Shown: piece after piece, positions 14,948-18,441 of the stretch
Numbering within the stretch: position 1 is the first letter of the stretch
Layout of the letters: each line of letters starts with the position of its first letter
Origin: Phycisphaerales bacterium UBA1926
GTDB lineage: Bacteria > Planctomycetota > Phycisphaerae > Phycisphaerales > UBA1924
Assembly: GCA_002337215.1 (NCBI GenBank)
Contig: DDFO01000008.1
Coordinates: 1-18,441, forward strand
Direction of reading: 5' to 3'
Length of the DNA stretch: 18,441 bases
The notes under the pieces: model-generated
The model's database searches: none
The model's input: the letters and a program-made list of their open reading frames with translations, nothing else
Told to the model about the DNA's origin: nothing
Position numbers and translations under genes: made by a program

Positions 14948-14990
14948 AATCACGCCGCCGCCCCCGCTCGCCGGGGGCGGCGGTGATTTT
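14948..14990 (+). terminator. Strong Rho-independent terminator
   Basis: CGCCGCCCCCG (14956-14966) pairs with CGGGGGCGGCG (14972-14982) around a five-base loop. After a two-base bulge the stem continues with AATCAC (14948-14953) pairing with GTGATT (14983-14988), and T4 closes it (14987-14990). It lies 40 bases after the stop of the large secreted protein gene. Confidence 0.88.
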
Positions 14991-15663
14991 GCACTCGGCT
15001 CGATCCGGGTCGGCCGCAGCGGGAGCTGATCGCGCGGGCTGTTCGTGGGGCTCGGCGTGGCCGCGCAGCGGGATAAGTGTCGCATCGGAAGGACGGTTCC
15101 AGATCGATACCCACCAGTTTTGGCGGTAGCTCTGTTGCTCGAATCAGCGCCGGACGACCGCAGAGATCTCGCACTTCCCTACACGGACCCACGGATCGGC
15201 TCTGGAAGGCAAAATTCGACGACGCGGTGAATCTGCTTGCTCGCGTTTGTCGTTCTCCATCGTGAGGCAGTCTCAGTCGCCGAACCCAAATCGCTCCCGA
15301 TTGCACAAAGGAACACCAGAATTGCGGAGTCCCCGGTCCGGTTACGCGAAGTTTCGCGGCGGCCATCTCCCCGCGCATACACCCGCGGCTGGCGGGGTCT
15401 CGCGTGAGGAACGCCAGACGTCGTTCCGCACCATCCGAGTGGACTCTCGGGTCCACTCCGGTGTGCTCTGCGAGACCGAGCAGGTCCAAGGGCGTGTGAT
15501 CCCATGTATTGGGCGTCGCGGCCAGTCGGCCAGCGTCAACAGGGTCGGCGAGAGTGCATCGATCGATCACGCGGGACCCTCGCTCGGCGGCCAGTCTTGC
15601 CTGCGTCATCCCAATAGGTATCCCAAGATCATGCGAGAAGAAAACCAGCCTGGGTGGGCCGGA
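14991..15663. other. Gene-poor stretch with several hairpins
   Basis: About 670 bases with no gene I can support. Open frames exist on both strands (14950-15609 minus; 15247-15756 plus), but they overlap a terminator or a promoter, lack ribosome-binding sites and show mixed third-position use unlike the neighbours. Visible structures are CGCGAA/TTCGCG (15345-15358, two-base loop), CTGGCG/CGCCAG (15389-15417) and a perfect 8-bp stem GAGTGGAC/GTCCACTC with a six-base loop (15437-15458). It may hold a small RNA, a decayed gene or only a long regulatory region. Confidence 0.5.
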
Positions 15664-15712
15664 CCGATCGACGATCGGAACCGCTTGACATCGGTGCCGA
15701 CATCGGTACCGT
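15664..15712 (+). promoter_or_regulatory. Promoter and candidate operators of the carbonic anhydrase operon
   Basis: A perfect TTGACA (15685-15690) is followed after 16 bases by TACCGT (15707-15712), a 3 of 6 match to -10. Six bases upstream of the -35 box is a perfect 15-base palindrome, CCGATCGACGATCGG (15664-15678). Between the hexamers lie two adjacent 12-mers, GACATCGGTGCC (15687-15698) and GACATCGGTACC (15699-15710), that differ at one base. Palindrome plus tandem repeats around a promoter suggest control by one or two DNA-binding proteins; this is inferred. Confidence 0.5.
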
Positions 15713-15756
15713 GGCTCGCCTGGTCTCCTTCGAACGACGTTACAAAGGAGTGTTGA

Positions 15757-16359
15757 ATGGAAAAGTTACGGGTTGGCTTCCAGAAGTTCAGCAAGGAAAT
15801 GCTCCCCAAGTGGGCGTCTCATTTCTCCAAGCTCGCTGAAGGGCAGCGACCGAGCGTGCTGCTGATCACCTGCTCGGACTCACGCATCGACCCGGGGCTC
15901 CTCTACCAGACAGACCCCGGCGAAATCTTTGTGATCCGCAACGCCGGCAACATCGTTCCCGCGGCGGGGAACGGATCGGGGGGCGAGATCGCGACGATCG
16001 AGTTCGCGATCAAAGCGCTCGGTGTGCCCCACGTCCTGGTCTGCGGGCACTCGCACTGCGGGGCGATGGGAGCGCTCCTCGACCCCGACTCCGCGGCGTC
16101 GTTGGGACATGTGTGCAGTTGGATCGAGCACGCGAAGGGCGCGATGCACGACGGCGATGATTTGGACACCGTGATTCAGAACAACGTCCTGCTCCAGCTC
16201 GAGCACCTGCGTTCGCACGATTTCGTCCGCGAAGCGGAAGAGGCGGGAAAGATTGAACTTCACGGCTGGGTCTACCGCTTCGAAACCGGGGAGATCCTCG
16301 AGTACAACCCCAAACAAGACAGGTTCATCCCGCTCGCCGACGACCCCAGCACAGTTTGA
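15757..16359 (+). CDS. Beta-class carbonic anhydrase
   Basis: A 200-residue zinc enzyme interconverting CO2 and bicarbonate, probably cytoplasmic as no signal peptide is present. The beta-class zinc and catalytic residues are all there: C39-S-D41-S-R43 (ITCSDSRIDP) and H97-x2-C100 (VCGHSHCGAM). The segment EIFVIRNAGNIVP (56-68), conserved in the family, is also clear, and the length is normal. The ATG has a strong AAAGGAG (15744-15750) six bases upstream. The gene is 49 bases ahead of a SulP transporter on the same strand, and a promoter with possible operators precedes it. This supports a two-gene operon in which the enzyme supplies or consumes the bicarbonate that the transporter moves. Confidence 0.95.
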   Translation: MEKLRVGFQKFSKEMLPKWASHFSKLAEGQRPSVLLITCSDSRIDPGLLYQTDPGEIFVIRNAGNIVPAAGNGSGGEIATIEFAIKALGVPHVLVCGHSHCGAMGALLDPDSAASLGHVCSWIEHAKGAMHDGDDLDTVIQNNVLLQLEHLRSHDFVREAEEAGKIELHGWVYRFETGEILEYNPKQDRFIPLADDPSTV

Positions 16360-16408
16360 TCACCGGCAACCTCCGCGTCTGCACCACCACCACCACCCGG
16401 AGTCCGAG

Positions 16409-18043
16409 ATGCCCGACAGTCCCGCAGCGTCCACCACAGCCCGGCCCGCCCTCGCAAAAGACTTCGTCGCCTCGGTCGTGGTATTCCTGGTCGCGCTCCC
16501 GCTCTGCATCGGCATCGCCCTCGCCTGCGGGCTGCCCGCGAGCACAGGGATTATCACCGGCATCATCGGGGGTGTGATCGTCGGCACCTTCGCCGGCTCG
16601 CCTCTGCAGGTCTCGGGCCCCGCGGCAGGCCTGGTCGTGATCGTTGTCGGCATCCTCGATCAGTATCAGGAGAAGTTCGCGGGCGACGACGACCCGCTCA
16701 TGTCAGCCCTGATGGTGCTCGGCTGCATCGTCTTCTTCGCCGGCATTCTGCAGATCATCGCGGGTGCCCTCAAGCTCGGCCAGTGGTTCCGCGCGGTCTC
16801 GCCCGCCGTCATCCAGGGCATGCTCGCGGGCATCGGCATCATCATCTTCGCCAAGATGTTCCACGTCATGGTCGACCGCGACCCGCCCGACGGCGTCGTC
16901 AACGACATCATCTACATCCCCGCGGCCCTCTGGGACGGACTGCAGGTCTGGAACTTTGACAAGCACCACCAGGCCGGCGCGATCGGTCTGCTGACCATCG
17001 TCGCGATCGTGATCTGGCCGATGATCGCGCCAAAGAAACTCAAGATCATCCCGGGCGCCCTCGTCGGCGTGGTGCTCGCCTCGGTCGTGGCCGCGGTCGG
17101 CAACTCGGTCTGGGGGGTTTTCAGCGACATCCCCTCGGTCGCCTTCGAAGGCACGATTATCGACGCCGTCGTTTTCCCGAACTTTGGCGCCGTGTTGTTT
17201 GATGGGTTCATCGTCAGCGTCGTTACGATCGCGCTCGTCGCGAGCGCCGAGACACTGCTGTGCGCCACCGCCGTCGACCAGATGCACACCGGGCCGCGCA
17301 CCAAGTACGACCGCGAACTCGCCGCCCAGGGCGTCGGCAACATGCTCTGCGGCCTCGTCGGCGGGCTGCCCATGACGGGCGTCATCGTCCGAAGCTCCGC
17401 AAACGTTGACGCGGGCGCAACGAGCCGGTGGAGCTCGGTCATGCACGGCGTCTGGCTGCTTATCTTCGTCGCTGTCATCCCGGGCGTGCTGACCTACATC
17501 CCGATCTCGACGCTCGCGGGCGTGCTCGTCTTTACGGGCTACAAGCTCGTCAACGTCAAGAGCATCAAGAAGCTCAGGGCCGCCGGCTGGGGCGAGCTCG
17601 GAATCTACATCGCGACCGTCGTCGGCGTTGTCACGATCGATCTGCTCAGCGGGGTCATCATCGGTATCGTGCTGAGCTTCGCCAAGCTGCTCTACACGTT
17701 CAGCCACCTCGAGATCCACCGTGAAGACCGCGACGGTTCGACCTACCTCTCGCTCGACGGGACCGCGACCGTGATCGCGCTCCCCCGGTTGGCGTCTGCC
17801 CTCGAAAAGATCGAGCCCGGGACCGATCTTCACGTGGACTTCGAGCACCTGAAGTACATCGATCACGGCTGCCTCGAACTGATCGTCGATTGGCAGAAGC
17901 AGCACGACAAGATGGGCGGCCGACTCACGATCGACTGGGACAGCCTGAACGCGCGGTTTAAAGAAAGCAAACCGCTCGCGAAACCAACCGGTGCGGGCGG
18001 TGCCACGCAGGCCAACAAAGCCGCGAGCGACGCAACGTCCTGA
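16409..18043 (+). CDS. SulP-family inorganic anion transporter with STAS domain (probable bicarbonate transporter)
   Basis: A 544-residue inner-membrane protein of the SulP/SLC26 family. About ten to twelve hydrophobic segments span residues 17-430, starting with DFVASVVVFLVALPLCIGIA and the family signature GTFAGSPLQVSGPAAGL. A cytoplasmic STAS domain follows (about 440-525, with VDFEHLKYIDHGCLELIV), in which Asp-His occupies the place of the Asp-Ser of anti-sigma antagonists. The tail is Ala/Lys-rich and low in complexity. ATG 16409 has GGAG six bases upstream. The frame is open back to 16253, but that part overlaps the carbonic anhydrase and is low-complexity. SulP proteins move sulfate, bicarbonate or other anions. 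The carbonic anhydrase upstream, together with known SulP-carbonic anhydrase fusions and the cyanobacterial SulP bicarbonate transporter BicA, favours bicarbonate. It converges on ssrA. Confidence 0.93.
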   Translation: MPDSPAASTTARPALAKDFVASVVVFLVALPLCIGIALACGLPASTGIITGIIGGVIVGTFAGSPLQVSGPAAGLVVIVVGILDQYQEKFAGDDDPLMSALMVLGCIVFFAGILQIIAGALKLGQWFRAVSPAVIQGMLAGIGIIIFAKMFHVMVDRDPPDGVVNDIIYIPAALWDGLQVWNFDKHHQAGAIGLLTIVAIVIWPMIAPKKLKIIPGALVGVVLASVVAAVGNSVWGVFSDIPSVAFEGTIIDAVVFPNFGAVLFDGFIVSVVTIALVASAETLLCATAVDQMHTGPRTKYDRELAAQGVGNMLCGLVGGLPMTGVIVRSSANVDAGATSRWSSVMHGVWLLIFVAVIPGVLTYIPISTLAGVLVFTGYKLVNVKSIKKLRAAGWGELGIYIATVVGVVTIDLLSGVIIGIVLSFAKLLYTFSHLEIHREDRDGSTYLSLDGTATVIALPRLASALEKIEPGTDLHVDFEHLKYIDHGCLELIVDWQKQHDKMGGRLTIDWDSLNARFKESKPLAKPTGAGGATQANKAASDATS

Positions 18044-18177
18044 GGATCCGCGGCGCTCGCCGTCCGAACCGCGCTAACCAAAGCCGTTGGCGAGCCGGTC
18101 CGGTCAACACGGCCTGAACGATCGCGCGCGCCAACCACGATCAGCCGCCGAAGAAGCGTTCCGATCGAGGAAGAGAA

Positions 18178-18441
18178 TGGAGCCGGGGGGAATCGAACCC
18201 CCGTGCCGAAACAGTCAGCAGACGACTTCTACGCGTGTAGTCCGTTGTTTGATCTCAACGTCAAGGACGGGAACGAACACCCTTCCTATCTGTCCAGCAA
18301 CCAGTGAACCTCCTCGCCGTCTTGCCTGGATGCACCACAAGACGACCAGCCCGATGTCAGTGTCTCCCGCCCCATCGGGCGTCAGGCGAGAGACAGACGG
18401 CTATTAAGCCGCCAGAGCGTACTGCGGTTCGGCAGATATAA
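18178..18441 (-). ncRNA. ssrA: tmRNA, 3' part (5' part beyond the window edge)
   Basis: Read on the minus strand, the end at 18178 gives a tRNA-like 3' half: CGGGGG, T-loop TTCGATT, CCCCC, then GGCTCCA, with the terminal CCA not encoded. Upstream, the tag frame is visible: codons 18407-18439 read ISAEPQYALAA, followed by tandem stops TAA (18404-18406) and TAG (18401-18403). An ALAA ending is the classical proteolysis signal of trans-translation. Between the stops and the T-arm are about 220 bases with paired segments where the downstream pseudoknots are expected. The 5' acceptor strand with the G-U identity pair, the resume codon and the first tag residues lie outside the window. It converges on the SulP gene. 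Confidence 0.93.

Noticed and set aside
14950..15609. 219-codon minus-strand frame
   Set aside because: Overlaps the terminator of the upstream gene, no ribosome-binding site seen, Arg-rich product.
15247..15756. 169-codon plus-strand frame ahead of the carbonic anhydrase
   Set aside because: TTG start without a ribosome-binding site, mixed third-position use, and it runs through the TTGACA promoter and the ribosome-binding site of the next gene. A decayed gene cannot be excluded.
16382..16397. CAC trinucleotide repeat between carbonic anhydrase and SulP genes
   Set aside because: Only about five units, non-coding in the chosen annotation; likely chance or minor slippage, with no evidence for phase variation.
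16253..16408. Earlier start for the SulP transporter overlapping the carbonic anhydrase
   Set aside because: The extension is low-complexity, including a His run from the CAC repeat, and the ATG at 16409 has a proper ribosome-binding site and a normal SulP N-terminus.
18055..18095. GCTCGCC/GGCGAGC inverted repeat after the SulP gene
   Set aside because: 27-base loop and no T-tract, so not a convincing terminator.

Overview
The window looks like a chromosomal segment of a high-GC Planctomycetota bacterium, most likely class Phycisphaerae. This is inferred from the very high GC3, the mix of full-length housekeeping genes, and two large secreted proteins whose C-termini carry the dockerin-like 'GVLDLADI..F...F' module common in that group. 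No plasmid, phage, insertion sequence or CRISPR signature was seen.

Layout: (1) 1-2076, the end of a succinate dehydrogenase operon (sdhA cut by the window edge, then sdhB) closed by an intrinsic terminator. (2) 2104-3610, a minus-strand pair: fabI (enoyl-ACP reductase) and, downstream of it, a small charged hypothetical protein. The gap between them holds a compact set of nested inverted repeats. (3) 3702-6377, convergent nadC (NAD synthesis) and dacB (periplasmic PBP4-type DD-carboxypeptidase). (4) 6582-8328, two unrecognised minus-strand genes around a stand-alone CheY-like response regulator. (5) 8702-9319, tsaE (tRNA t6A modification) on the minus strand. (6) 9454-14990, two independently terminated genes for exported proteins. 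The first is a probable seven-bladed beta-propeller. The second is a 1289-residue multidomain protein with a propeller, two tandem cysteine-rich modules and a C-terminal dockerin-like pair. (7) 14991-15756, a gene-poor, hairpin-rich stretch ending in a well-formed promoter with a palindrome and tandem repeats. (8) 15757-18043, a beta-carbonic anhydrase and SulP anion-transporter operon, probably for bicarbonate handling. (9) 18178 to the right edge, the 3' part of the tmRNA gene (ssrA) on the minus strand, including most of the proteolysis-tag reading frame.

Most genes are ordinary housekeeping genes. The parts least explained by known families are the secreted protein pair (9454-14908), the nested inverted-repeat element at 2633-2730, the regulatory region of the carbonic anhydrase operon, and the structured stretch at 15340-15460. 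I see no convincing evidence of a wholly new defence or mobile system. All functional calls come from reading motifs by eye; no database search was run.
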